DNA of 64,000 nucleotides from CAZADS01 sp964483985. GTDB taxonomy: Bacteria > Pseudomonadota > Alphaproteobacteria > Thalassobaculales > Thalassobaculaceae. The position numbers and the translations under genes are program-made. The stretch covers positions 1 to 64,000 of the forward strand of contig CAZADS010000100.1 in NCBI GenBank assembly GCA_964483985.1, read 5' to 3'. Below are positions 18,434 to 27,411 of the stretch, piece after piece. Each line of letters opens with the position of its first letter. Positions within the stretch are counted from its first letter, which is position 1. Under the pieces are notes generated by a model. It saw only the letters and a list, made by a program, of their open reading frames with translations, ran no database searches and was not told the DNA's origin.

Positions 18434-20767
18434 ATGGGGAAAGAATATTTTACACATTTACCCTGCCGATGGGCAATTTTATTTCTTTCTCTTGCTCTAA
18501 TCGCATTACCCACTTACGCTTTTCTTCAAATATTAGCTTTGGCCAATAATAGTTCTTTGGCAATAGCACAAGAAAATAACATTATATCAGAAATCGTTGT
18601 CACCGGCACTCAGCGCATCGACCCAGATACCGTCGTTTCTCATTTATTAGTTGCTCCAGGCGAAGAATTTGCAACTAATAGCCTTGATCGCTCTCTTAAA
18701 GCATTATTTCGGACTGGATTGTTTGCTGATATCAAATTACAGAGAGAAAATTCTGTCTTGATAGTCCATGTTGTAGAAAACCCAGTTATTAATCGAATAG
18801 CTTTCGAGGGGAATAAGCGAATAGAATCTGCTGATTTAAGGTCAGAAATTCAATTGCGCCCGAGAATTGTGTTCACTCGGTCGAAAGTTCAGGAAGATGT
18901 CCAAAGAATAATCGACCTTTATCGTTTGAGTGGTCGGTTCGCCGCCGAAGTCGAACCGAAAGTAATCCAATTAGACCAAAATAGGATAGATTTGGTTTTT
19001 GAAATTGACGAAGGTTCACTAAGTCGGATACGAAAGATATCTTTTATAGGTAATCAAAAATTTTCAGACTCTGACCTTTACGATATCATTAATACGAAAG
19101 AGTACGCGTTTTGGCGTCTTTTGACTTCTTCCGATACATATGATCCAGATCGCTTAAGTTTTGATCGAGAATTGTTAAGGAGATTTTATTTAAAGAATGG
19201 CTATGTGGATTTCAAAGTCGTATCTGCAGTCGCTGAATTAACTCCAGACAGAACAGATTTCGTAATAACTTTTACGTTGGAAGAAGGAAAAAGATACAAA
19301 TTTGGCAAAATTGACGCAGACATAAAGTTAAGACGGGTAGATAAAAAATCCTTAGCCTCATTTTTTTCAGCTGGCTCAGGCGAATGGTATAATGCAGAAA
19401 AAGTGAACGTTACGATTGATGAAATCACGGATTATTTGGGGTCCTTGGGATATGCTTTTGTAAATATTCGGGTAAAAACCAATCAGATTCGGGACGAACT
19501 TTTGATGGATGTTACATACGTCGTGGAAGAGAGTCGTAGGATTTATGTGGAACGGATAGATATTGAAGGGAACGTGCGGACCCTTGACGAGGTGGTGCGA
19601 AGAGAATTCGAACTCATAGAGGGTGACGCATTTAACAGCTCTAAACTTCGTAGATCTAGACGCCGAATTCAGAATTTAGGTTTTTTTTCCAAGTCATCTA
19701 TTAAGACGGGTCGGGGGTCGGACCCAGACAAGACGTTAATAAAGGTTTCAGTCGAAGAACGATCTACGGGAGAAATATCATTCGGCGTTGGCTTTTCATC
19801 ATTAGACGGACCTCTTGCTAATATAGGAGTGCGAGAACGGAATCTTCTTGGTAAAGGCCAGGATTTAAATTTAAATTTTCAAGGGTCCGCTAGTAGGCAG
19901 GAATTTAATATTGGTTTTACTGAACCTTATTTTTTGGATAGGGATTTGTCAGCTGGTATTGATTTATTTCAAACAACACGCGATAGGCAAAGTGATAGCT
20001 CTTTCGATGAAAGGAAGTCAGGAGGAGGACTGAGATTAGGATATACGCTAGGTCCTGATCTCCGCCATAAAGTCAAATATCAACTAAAACAAACTGAAAT
20101 TCGTAATGTAAAAACTACGGCATCCCGACTAATAAGGGAACAAGAAGGCAAGACAACAATTTCCCAAATTGGCCAGACTTTGTCGTTAGATAAACGCGAT
20201 AATCGATTGAATCCTAGTGAAGGTTACGTTTTAAGCTTGACTAATGATCTTGCTGGGTTTGGTGGTGACTCTCGATATTTAAAAACAAAAGGTATATCGG
20301 CGCGTTATTGGCCTGTGCTGGAAGATAAAACATTTATGTTACGTGTTGAGGCTGGACATGTAGTGGGTATTGGGGAAGATATTAAAATTTCTGAGCGGTT
20401 TTTCGTTGGAGGGCAGCAATTGCGCGGTTTTGCCAATTCCGGAATTGGGCCTAGAGATATAACAACCAGTGATGCACTCGGAGGAAATACCTATTATGTT
20501 GGTACGGCTGAGTTGAAGTTTCCTATGGGATTACCCGAAGAGCTTGGATTTAAAGGTTCAATTTTTACAGATGTTGGCAGCCTCTGGAACACCGATAGTT
20601 CCGGTTCGGAAATTTTGGATTCAGAAGCAGTTAGGGCATCACTTGGATTGGGAGTTTCATGGGCTACAGCTTTAGGATTAATGAGGATTGACTTTGCCAG
20701 TGCGTTTCTGAAAGAGGATATAGATGATACTGAGTTTATACGGTTTAGTTTTGGGACGCGGTTTTAA
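18434..20767 (+). CDS. bamA: Outer membrane protein assembly factor BamA
   Basis: The Omp85-family insertase that folds beta-barrel proteins into the outer membrane. From ATG 18434 it has 777 residues: a signal-anchor-like hydrophobic segment (about residues 12-37, ending at ALANNSSLAIAQ), five POTRA domains beginning at EIVVTGTQRIDPDT, and a 16-strand barrel ending in FIRFSFGTRF with the expected terminal aromatic. The barrel contains the conserved VRGF-like segment QLRGFANSGIGPRD. The frame is open back into rseP, but ATG 18434, 17 bp after the rseP stop, fits the signal peptide best. Confidence 0.95.
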   Translation: MGKEYFTHLPCRWAILFLSLALIALPTYAFLQILALANNSSLAIAQENNIISEIVVTGTQRIDPDTVVSHLLVAPGEEFATNSLDRSLKALFRTGLFADIKLQRENSVLIVHVVENPVINRIAFEGNKRIESADLRSEIQLRPRIVFTRSKVQEDVQRIIDLYRLSGRFAAEVEPKVIQLDQNRIDLVFEIDEGSLSRIRKISFIGNQKFSDSDLYDIINTKEYAFWRLLTSSDTYDPDRLSFDRELLRRFYLKNGYVDFKVVSAVAELTPDRTDFVITFTLEEGKRYKFGKIDADIKLRRVDKKSLASFFSAGSGEWYNAEKVNVTIDEITDYLGSLGYAFVNIRVKTNQIRDELLMDVTYVVEESRRIYVERIDIEGNVRTLDEVVRREFELIEGDAFNSSKLRRSRRRIQNLGFFSKSSIKTGRGSDPDKTLIKVSVEERSTGEISFGVGFSSLDGPLANIGVRERNLLGKGQDLNLNFQGSASRQEFNIGFTEPYFLDRDLSAGIDLFQTTRDRQSDSSFDERKSGGGLRLGYTLGPDLRHKVKYQLKQTEIRNVKTTASRLIREQEGKTTISQIGQTLSLDKRDNRLNPSEGYVLSLTNDLAGFGGDSRYLKTKGISARYWPVLEDKTFMLRVEAGHVVGIGEDIKISERFFVGGQQLRGFANSGIGPRDITTSDALGGNTYYVGTAELKFPMGLPEELGFKGSIFTDVGSLWNTDSSGSEILDSEAVRASLGLGVSWATALGLMRIDFASAFLKEDIDDTEFIRFSFGTRF

Positions 20768-20786
20768 AAATCCTGGCATTGGCGAG

Positions 20787-21368
20787 ATGCAAAACAACTT
20801 ACTTTTGTTGAAACTAATACTTATACTATCCTTGTTATCGGGTAGTTTTATCGGATCAATTGCTAACGCTAAAACTTTACCAAAGCTTGCTCCTGTTTCT
20901 ATAGCTGTTATCGACTTTCGTGGTGTCCTTACCAAATCCGAGGCCGCCATTGGAATTAGGAAATCGATAGATGCACGAAGGGCTGAATATCGAAAAAAAT
21001 TCGCTAAAATAGAAAAACAATTGCGTGAACGGCAACAGATATTAGCTGATCAAAGAGCAGTGATTACAAGCGAATCTTTTGACCAACGCGCTCGCGAACT
21101 AAAAGATAAGGCTCGGTTAGCCCAGCGACAGGCACAGGAACATAATCAGTTACTTAAACGGTCTTTTGATAAGTCGATGGAAAAAGTTCAAAAAATGCTT
21201 TTTAGAGTTGTTGCAGAAGTGGCGGAAGAGTCTGGTGCCAAAGTAGTGTTATTTCGACGGTCGATTGTAATAGCTGTTAAAGAATTAGAGATATCGCAGG
21301 AAGTTCTAGCACGTTTGAATTCTAGATTACCCAAGGTTGTAGTTAAATTTGCAGCAGAAACGAAGTAA
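20787..21368 (+). CDS. skp: Periplasmic chaperone Skp / OmpH family
   Basis: A holdase chaperone for unfolded outer membrane proteins. From ATG 20787 it has 193 residues: a signal peptide with hydrophobic LLLLKLILILSLLSGSFIG ending near ANA, then the domain start APVSIAVIDFRGVL, long charged coiled-coil arms (residues about 50-130) and a final strand. The upstream in-frame ATG would overlap bamA by 44 bp and lacks signal-peptide features. The bamA-skp-lpxD order is conserved in Proteobacteria. Confidence 0.9.
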   Translation: MQNNLLLLKLILILSLLSGSFIGSIANAKTLPKLAPVSIAVIDFRGVLTKSEAAIGIRKSIDARRAEYRKKFAKIEKQLRERQQILADQRAVITSESFDQRARELKDKARLAQRQAQEHNQLLKRSFDKSMEKVQKMLFRVVAEVAEESGAKVVLFRRSIVIAVKELEISQEVLARLNSRLPKVVVKFAAETK

Positions 21369-21380
21369 CGGGAAAACTTA

Positions 21381-22403
21381 ATGGCGGATCAACGATTTTT
21401 TCAATATTCAGGTGAACTAGATATTGCAACAATCTCCGAAATTACCGGGATCAAATTAAGTGAAAAAATAGATCCGTCCATGCGTATTAAAGATGTTTCA
21501 AGTTTGGAAGAAGCGGGGCCGGGTCAAATTTGTTTCGTTGAAAATAGAAAGTATTGTGCTGCGTTAGAAAAGTCCTCGGCATCAGCATGTTTTCTGCCTC
21601 AGGATCTTGCGCTGCGGGCTCCTGAAAATATGGCATTGTTAATCACAGATAGGCCGAGGCGAAATTTTGCTCGGGTCTCACGGGTGTTTTATCCGGATCC
21701 AGAATTAACCCCAATAATTCATGAGCATTCGTCCATCGCGGAGTCGGCTAATATTGCGGACGGATGTAGAGTTGATGCGGGCGTAAGAATTGGATCGGGG
21801 GTGAGTATAGGTGAAGGGTGTTGGATAGGAGCAAACTCAATATTAGATGATGGCATTACGCTTGGGGCGCATACCAGAGTTGGATCAAATTCGTCTTTAT
21901 CGCATTGCGACATAGGCGCCCGTTGTTATATTTATCCGGGGGTAAGGATAGGCCAACCCGGATTTGGTTTTGAAGCGGATTTGGCTGGCACAATAAAAAT
22001 GCCTCAACTCGGAAAGGTTATTGTCCAAGATGATGTAGAGATTGGAGCTAATTCGACAGTTGATAGAGGCGCTGGACCCGACACGATATTAGGCCGAGGT
22101 ACAATGATCGATAATTTGGTTCAAGTTGGACACAATGTAGAAATTGGTCGTGGTTGTATTATAGTTGCACAGGTGGGCATAGCTGGTAGTACTAAAATTG
22201 GAGATTATACTGTAATTGGAGGACAGGTGGGTATCGCAGGACACCTAAAAATTGGTAACGCAGTCCAGATTGCCGCTCAGTCAGGTGTTACAAAAAATAT
22301 TCCTAATAATTCAATAATTGGAGGATCACCTGCTGTTCCAATTCAGGATTATCGTCGCCAGATAGCTGCTGTTAAGTTTATGGGGCGACGAGCAAAGAAG
22401 TAA
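21381..22403 (+). CDS. lpxD: UDP-3-O-acylglucosamine N-acyltransferase
   Basis: The third acylation step of lipid A synthesis, adding the N-linked hydroxyacyl chain. The N-terminal uridine-binding domain contains GQICFVENRKY, followed by a left-handed beta-helix of hexapeptide repeats (about residues 110-300), with the catalytic-histidine region NLVQVGHNVEIG. Length (340) is normal. It lies 12 bp after skp and 19 bp before fabZ. Confidence 0.96.
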   Translation: MADQRFFQYSGELDIATISEITGIKLSEKIDPSMRIKDVSSLEEAGPGQICFVENRKYCAALEKSSASACFLPQDLALRAPENMALLITDRPRRNFARVSRVFYPDPELTPIIHEHSSIAESANIADGCRVDAGVRIGSGVSIGEGCWIGANSILDDGITLGAHTRVGSNSSLSHCDIGARCYIYPGVRIGQPGFGFEADLAGTIKMPQLGKVIVQDDVEIGANSTVDRGAGPDTILGRGTMIDNLVQVGHNVEIGRGCIIVAQVGIAGSTKIGDYTVIGGQVGIAGHLKIGNAVQIAAQSGVTKNIPNNSIIGGSPAVPIQDYRRQIAAVKFMGRRAKK

Positions 22404-22422
22404 CCATAAGGAAAATAGCTGG

Positions 22423-22899
22423 ATGGCGGCCGAACGTTTAGATAAAAATGGATCAAAGATTACGGACATTGACGTCAGTAGAATAAAAGAATTTATCCCG
22501 CATCGATATCCTTTTCTAATGGTTGATAGGATAAGCTCAATAGTGGCTGATCAATCGGCAGTTGGTTTGAAAAATGTTTCGGTGAATGAGCCATATTTTC
22601 AGGGCCATTTTCCAAGTCGCCCAGTTATGCCTGGAGTTTTGATTATCGAATCGATGGCTCAAACAGCGGGTTGTCTGGTAGTAGCGACGTTGGGATTGGA
22701 ATCGGAAGGAAAATTAGTTTATTTTATGACGATTGAAAGCGCCCGTTTTCGAAGGCCAGTGATTCCAGGGGATCAACTTCTAGTAAACGTGGAAAAAATT
22801 AGAAGTCGGGGCTCAGTTTGGAAATTTTCAGGCAAAGCTTTCGTCAGCGAAGCCCTAGTAGCGGAAGCTGTTTTTTCAGCGATGATAGTTGATAAATGA
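22423..22899 (+). CDS. fabZ: 3-hydroxyacyl-ACP dehydratase FabZ
   Basis: A hotdog-fold dehydratase of fatty acid synthesis. The signature HRYPFLMVDRI near residue 27 and the active-site helix with FQGHFPSRPVMPGVLIIE (catalytic His and, downstream, Glu) are present. Length (158) is normal. It overlaps lpxA by 4 bp (ATGA), which fits coupled synthesis and the balance between phospholipid and lipid A, since both draw on hydroxyacyl-ACP. Confidence 0.96.
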   Translation: MAAERLDKNGSKITDIDVSRIKEFIPHRYPFLMVDRISSIVADQSAVGLKNVSVNEPYFQGHFPSRPVMPGVLIIESMAQTAGCLVVATLGLESEGKLVYFMTIESARFRRPVIPGDQLLVNVEKIRSRGSVWKFSGKAFVSEALVAEAVFSAMIVDK

Positions 22900-23717
22900 T
22901 TAGCGATCGTAAAAGAGGATCCAATATTCATTCCACTGCAATAATTGCCCCAAGTGCTAAGTTGGGGGAAGGTGTTTGTGTGGGACCTTTTTCAATTGTA
23001 GGCACAAATGTAATATTGGAGGACGGCGTGCGCGTACACTCGCACGTAGTTATTGATGGCTGCACGCGTATCGGTGCTGGCACTGAGATTTTTCCTTTTG
23101 CTTCTATAGGATCACCACCACAGGATCTCAAATATTCGGGGGAGGCGTCAGAATTAGTCGTGGGTGAGAACAATGTAATTCGGGAATATGTAACTATGAA
23201 TCCGGGTACTGAAGGCGGTGGTATGATTACACGAGTCGGTAATCATTGCTTGTTTATGATAGGAGCTCATATCGCACATGATTGTGACGTCGGAGATAAC
23301 GCAGTGCTTGCAAATAATGCAACGCTTGCTGGTCACGTCTCTGTTGGGTCTTTTGCTATACTTGGTGGTTTGTCCGCCGTCCACCAATTCGTAAGGATTG
23401 GTCAGTACGCTATAGTTGGTGGAATGACAGGAGTGGAGCATGACGTCATTCCATTTGGTTCGGTTAAGGGCGATAGAGCAAGGTTATCTGGTCTCAATAT
23501 AATTGGTATGAAACGACGTGGATTTAATCGAGAGGAAGTAGACCAGCTTAGGAAAGCTTATAGGCAATTATTTTTTGGAATCGGAACATTTCAGGAGAGG
23601 TTGGAACGATTAACGGTATCAGGCCCTAAAAGCAAATTTATTCAAATTATTATAGATTTTATTAATGCTGGTTCGAACCGATCTATATGCCAACCGCGTG
23701 AAGAGGAACCTCATTGA
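22896..23717 (+). CDS. lpxA: UDP-N-acetylglucosamine O-acyltransferase
   Basis: The first enzyme of lipid A synthesis, 273 residues. A hexapeptide-repeat beta-helix fills the first two thirds, starting at IHSTAIIAPSAKLGEG. The catalytic histidine sits in FMIGAHIAHDCDVGD near residue 130, and the C-terminal helical domain includes IGMKRRGFNREEV. The start overlaps the fabZ stop by 4 bp and the stop abuts the lpxI start. Confidence 0.96.
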   Translation: MISDRKRGSNIHSTAIIAPSAKLGEGVCVGPFSIVGTNVILEDGVRVHSHVVIDGCTRIGAGTEIFPFASIGSPPQDLKYSGEASELVVGENNVIREYVTMNPGTEGGGMITRVGNHCLFMIGAHIAHDCDVGDNAVLANNATLAGHVSVGSFAILGGLSAVHQFVRIGQYAIVGGMTGVEHDVIPFGSVKGDRARLSGLNIIGMKRRGFNREEVDQLRKAYRQLFFGIGTFQERLERLTVSGPKSKFIQIIIDFINAGSNRSICQPREEEPH

Positions 23718-24530
23718 ATGCGAAAACTCGGTATAATAGCTGGCGAAGGTCAGTTGCCGAGACGGGTCGCCGATGCCTACGATAAAACGGGTGATGCTGT
23801 TTTTTTCGTGGCGTTTCACGGTATTACTGATCCACAGTGTATAAACGAGGTTGAGCATGTGTGGGTCAGGCTTGGTCAGTGGCAGGATACTGTCGATAAA
23901 ATGTTAAGTGCGGGTGTGCAGGATGTTGTTATGGTGGGCCCTATAAAACGCCCAGCTTTATCTTCGCTCGCTTTAGATAGGCGAGCCGCAAAAATCTTGG
24001 CTCGCGCTGGGCTTGGAGTTTTGGGTGACGATGGTTTGCTTTCTCATTTAATTTCTGAAATTGAAAAAGATGGATTTAAGGTTGTCGGTATTGATTCAAT
24101 ACTAGGAAATGTATTAGCTTCCGAAGGATTGATTGCTGGTTCTTCCATCGATAAAATTGCAAAATCTGACATTGACCGCGGCTTGAGTGTTTTAAAATGT
24201 TTAGGTCCAGCTGATGTGGGTCAGAGTGTTGTTATTCAAGAAGGATTAGTTCTAGCGGTCGAAGCTATAGAGGGTACCGATGCTATGCTAATTCGAGCAG
24301 GGAAGTTAGCTCGGGAGGGTCGGGGACCTATTTTGGTGAAAGTCAGAAAGCCGGATCAAGAACAAAGAGCGGATCTGCCCACGATTGGTCCAGATACTGT
24401 TAAGAAAGCGGCATCTTATGGATTTCGTGGTATTGCAGTTGAAGCGGAGGGGACGCTGCTGATAGATAAGGACAAAATAAGAGAGATTGGAGAAGCGGCT
24501 GGAATTTTTATAATTGGTATAAAGCTGTGA
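23718..24530 (+). CDS. lpxI: UDP-2,3-diacylglucosamine pyrophosphatase LpxI
   Basis: This 270-residue protein of the LpxI (DUF1009) family hydrolyses UDP-2,3-diacylglucosamine to lipid X, replacing the unrelated LpxH of gammaproteobacteria. Visible marks are the start KLGIIAGEGQLP, the central DDGLLSHLISEIEKDGF, and the C-terminal VKVRKPDQEQRADLPTIGPD with following GIAVEAEGTLLID. It is wedged between lpxA and lpxB without gaps, the context in which LpxI was first recognised. Confidence 0.94.
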   Translation: MRKLGIIAGEGQLPRRVADAYDKTGDAVFFVAFHGITDPQCINEVEHVWVRLGQWQDTVDKMLSAGVQDVVMVGPIKRPALSSLALDRRAAKILARAGLGVLGDDGLLSHLISEIEKDGFKVVGIDSILGNVLASEGLIAGSSIDKIAKSDIDRGLSVLKCLGPADVGQSVVIQEGLVLAVEAIEGTDAMLIRAGKLAREGRGPILVKVRKPDQEQRADLPTIGPDTVKKAASYGFRGIAVEAEGTLLIDKDKIREIGEAAGIFIIGIKL

Positions 24531-24537
24531 AGTTTTG

Positions 24538-25743
24538 ATGAGCAAAGCGAGACCTACTCTTCCCCCTAACATGATTTTTTACATTATAGCAGGAGAACCG
24601 TCCGGTGATGTGTTAGGCGCGGGATTGATGCAGGCACTCAGATCAATGACCTCTGGAGAAGCCCAGTTTTATGGCATAGGAGGAGATCGAATGGCAGAAC
24701 AAGGCCTAAAAAGTTTATTTCCCATTTCGGATCTAGCAGTGATGGGTGTTTTTGAAATATTGCCACGTGCCACTTTGTTATTACGTCGTATTAAAGAAAC
24801 TGTCGATGACGTAATAAATAAAGCGCCCAGTGTGCTTATTACAATAGATTCCAAGGCTTTTACTATGCGCGTTACTCAGCGACTTTTTGATCGGCGCAAA
24901 TTTGAACCAAAAACTTTTCCGTTGGTACACATGGTGGCACCCACAGTATGGGCTTGGCGTCCTGGCCGCGCTAAAGTCATTGCGAGGTTTTTAGATCATT
25001 TGTTGGTACTATTTCCCTTTGAGCCCCCGTATTTTGAGAAACATGGTTTATCGACTACGTTTATAGGGCACCCAGCAGTAGATCAACCAAATGGTGATGG
25101 AAAAAGTTTTCGTCAGAAATATGGAATAAAAGCGGATGCAAAAGTATTGTCAGTTTTGCCTGGGTCCAGGCCTGGTGAGGTTCGGCGATTACTCCCAATT
25201 TTTGGACAGACCGTAGACTTACTGAAGTCTCGCTTCACGGATCTACATATCGTTATACCGATGGTATCAAACGTTTCAGATCAAATTAAAACCATGGTAT
25301 CCGAGTGGCCTGGCCCAATTTATCTATTATCGGAATCGGAGCGAAAGTTTGATGCTTTCGCGGCAAGTGATGCCGCGCTAGCAACTTCTGGTACGGTTAC
25401 TTTGGAATTAACAATTTCGGGCGTACCTGTTGTCGTGGCTTATAAGGTAAACCCATTCACAGTTCCAGTTGGACATCTTCTGGTTGATCGAAATTCGGTG
25501 GTCCTAACCAACCGTATTTTGCAAGAATCTCTATTGCCTCTATTTATTCAGAATCAATGTAAACCCGAGGCATTGGCGAAGGAGGTTTTAAAATTCTTGG
25601 ATAACTCTAATGTTAAAAAAGATATGATGGTAGCTGCAGAAAAAATTAAACGAATTTTAAGGCCGTCTGAGGGGCAAACATCAATTGTTGCTGCGCGTGC
25701 TGTGCTTGAAAGTGTGCAAAAGTTTGAACTGGAGGTTTGCTGA
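24538..25743 (+). CDS. lpxB: Lipid A disaccharide synthase
   Basis: A GT19 glycosyltransferase joining lipid X and UDP-2,3-diacylglucosamine. The N-terminus FYIIAGEPSGDVLGAGLMQA, the segment APTVWAWRPGRAKVI near residue 135, VLPGSRPGEVRRLLPIF near residue 205 and ATSGTVTLE near residue 282 are all family marks. ATG 24538 is chosen over the TTG directly before it. It ends the plus-strand core run; the next gene converges on it 15 bp away. Confidence 0.95.
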   Translation: MSKARPTLPPNMIFYIIAGEPSGDVLGAGLMQALRSMTSGEAQFYGIGGDRMAEQGLKSLFPISDLAVMGVFEILPRATLLLRRIKETVDDVINKAPSVLITIDSKAFTMRVTQRLFDRRKFEPKTFPLVHMVAPTVWAWRPGRAKVIARFLDHLLVLFPFEPPYFEKHGLSTTFIGHPAVDQPNGDGKSFRQKYGIKADAKVLSVLPGSRPGEVRRLLPIFGQTVDLLKSRFTDLHIVIPMVSNVSDQIKTMVSEWPGPIYLLSESERKFDAFAASDAALATSGTVTLELTISGVPVVVAYKVNPFTVPVGHLLVDRNSVVLTNRILQESLLPLFIQNQCKPEALAKEVLKFLDNSNVKKDMMVAAEKIKRILRPSEGQTSIVAARAVLESVQKFELEVC

Positions 25744-25758
25744 CCGAAAAAGTTCGCG

Positions 25759-27303
25759 TCATTTGGATGCTCTGCTCTCCAATATATCTTTCATCCGAAC
25801 TAACATAATCAAAGGTATAATTGCAAAAGCAACAAACGCGTATAAATAAAACCCATTAATATAACCGATCATTTTGGATTGGCGGTTGATTTCGCCCGAT
25901 AACAAAAACATTTCTTTTGGACTGATGGGTAGTGCTGAGCCCTTCAAAGTCATGATTGAATTGCTTTCGAAAAAGATAGATATAAAGGCGCTTAAATCCG
26001 AATAATTCATTGATGTAGAACGTATGATTAGTGCAATAGTGAGGGATATTGAGACTGAGCTTCCGATGTTTCTAACTAAATGAAAGAGTGCGCTTCCTTC
26101 GTTTAAATCTTTTTTATCTATCGTAGAAAATGTTATTATTGTTAGTGGCACCCAGACAAAGCCGACTCCGAGTCCGGCCAATACGTTAGTCCACGCCAGT
26201 TCAAATTGTGATAAATTAATGTCGAATGTGGCCATATAAAAGCCAGCGATACCCTGTAAAAGAAAGCCAATTGTTAGAACTAATCTAGGATCAAAGAAAC
26301 GATTGAACACAGCCAGGATTGTCGAACCGCAAAAGGTCCCAAGTCCACGTAGGGCGAGATAAAGGCCAATTAAATCTTCTGGATAATCTTGTAATCCCTG
26401 CAGCATTAACGGATAGATAATCATCGGAGTCCACATAATTGCCCCGAATAAAAAGGCTATTGTAATTCCTAGGCAATAATTCCGGTCTATAAGCAATCGA
26501 GGATTTAAAAATGGCGCCTTGGTTGTGAAAGTGTGTGCTAAAAATATATAAAACGCAGCAGCAGCAATTATTGCTTCAGCTATAATTTCTGAAGATTCAA
26601 ACCAGCCAAGCCGTTGTCCTCGGTCCAACATAAGTTGCAAAGCCGCAATGCTAACGCAAAGGGATAGCAAACCTGTCCAGTCTAAATTTATTGTCTTTGC
26701 TTTTTGACGATCATCAATAATTGCTAGAATCCCGAGAATAACAAGTATACCAAATGGAACTAACAAAAAGAATACCCATCGCCAACCAAGCTCCTCTGAT
26801 AGCACTCCCCCTACTGTGGGCCCGATAATAGGACCAAAAACCACACCCATCCCAAAAATGGCTGTAGCTGTGCCATGTTCTTTTTGCGGAAAAGTATCGA
26901 GTACCATCGCCATACAGATTGGTACCAACGGCGCGCCAAATGCTCCTTGTAAGATTCGAAAAAATATGAGTTGTTCTAAGCTTTGTGAGAAGCCGCAAAA
27001 TATTGATGCGATCGTAAAACCGATTGCGCAATATAACAAAAGGTTCCGACGACTAAACCTAGATGCTAACCATCCAGATGCGGGGGTTACCATTGCTGTT
27101 GCCACGATATTGAATGTCACGACTAGCGCTATTTGGTCGGAGGTTGCAGCAAATGTCCCCTGTATTTTGGGGAGAGCTACATTGGCTATCATCACAGTCA
27201 TAGTGTACAGCATAGTCGTGAATGTGACGGTTGCTAAAATGATGTACCGCCGCACGGCAGTAATATCTCCTGGCACCGTTTCAGTCACGAATTGTCCTGT
27301 CAT
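25759..27303 (-). CDS. DHA2-family MFS drug/metabolite exporter
   Basis: A major facilitator of the 14-helix DHA2 (EmrB/QacA-like) family, 514 residues from ATG 27303; a GTG six codons earlier is also possible. The first helices contain TMTVMIANVALPKIQGTFAA, the typical DHA2 motif C is seen at GMGVVFGPIIGPTVGGVLSE, and the loop 2 motif appears as SGWLASRFSRR. Such proteins export hydrophobic compounds or organic acids by proton antiport. No EmrA-like membrane-fusion partner or TetR/MarR regulator is next to it. It follows the ThDP enzyme gene on the same strand by 108 bp. Confidence 0.85.
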   Translation of the reverse strand: MTGQFVTETVPGDITAVRRYIILATVTFTTMLYTMTVMIANVALPKIQGTFAATSDQIALVVTFNIVATAMVTPASGWLASRFSRRNLLLYCAIGFTIASIFCGFSQSLEQLIFFRILQGAFGAPLVPICMAMVLDTFPQKEHGTATAIFGMGVVFGPIIGPTVGGVLSEELGWRWVFFLLVPFGILVILGILAIIDDRQKAKTINLDWTGLLSLCVSIAALQLMLDRGQRLGWFESSEIIAEAIIAAAAFYIFLAHTFTTKAPFLNPRLLIDRNYCLGITIAFLFGAIMWTPMIIYPLMLQGLQDYPEDLIGLYLALRGLGTFCGSTILAVFNRFFDPRLVLTIGFLLQGIAGFYMATFDINLSQFELAWTNVLAGLGVGFVWVPLTIITFSTIDKKDLNEGSALFHLVRNIGSSVSISLTIALIIRSTSMNYSDLSAFISIFFESNSIMTLKGSALPISPKEMFLLSGEINRQSKMIGYINGFYLYAFVAFAIIPLIMLVRMKDILESRASK

Positions 27304-27411
27304 TAAGTATTTGCCCCACACATGTCTGTCATTTAAAGGACCTATCGATGGGAGTTTTTAAAGAAGATCCAGTTACTATGCATAATGAGGCGACACGTTT
27401 TGAATTTTAAC

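Noticed and set aside
26816..27361. 181-codon plus-strand open frame opposite the MFS gene
   Set aside because: It is the antisense shadow of membrane-protein codons, which often leave long open frames; no ribosome-binding site and no family sequence.
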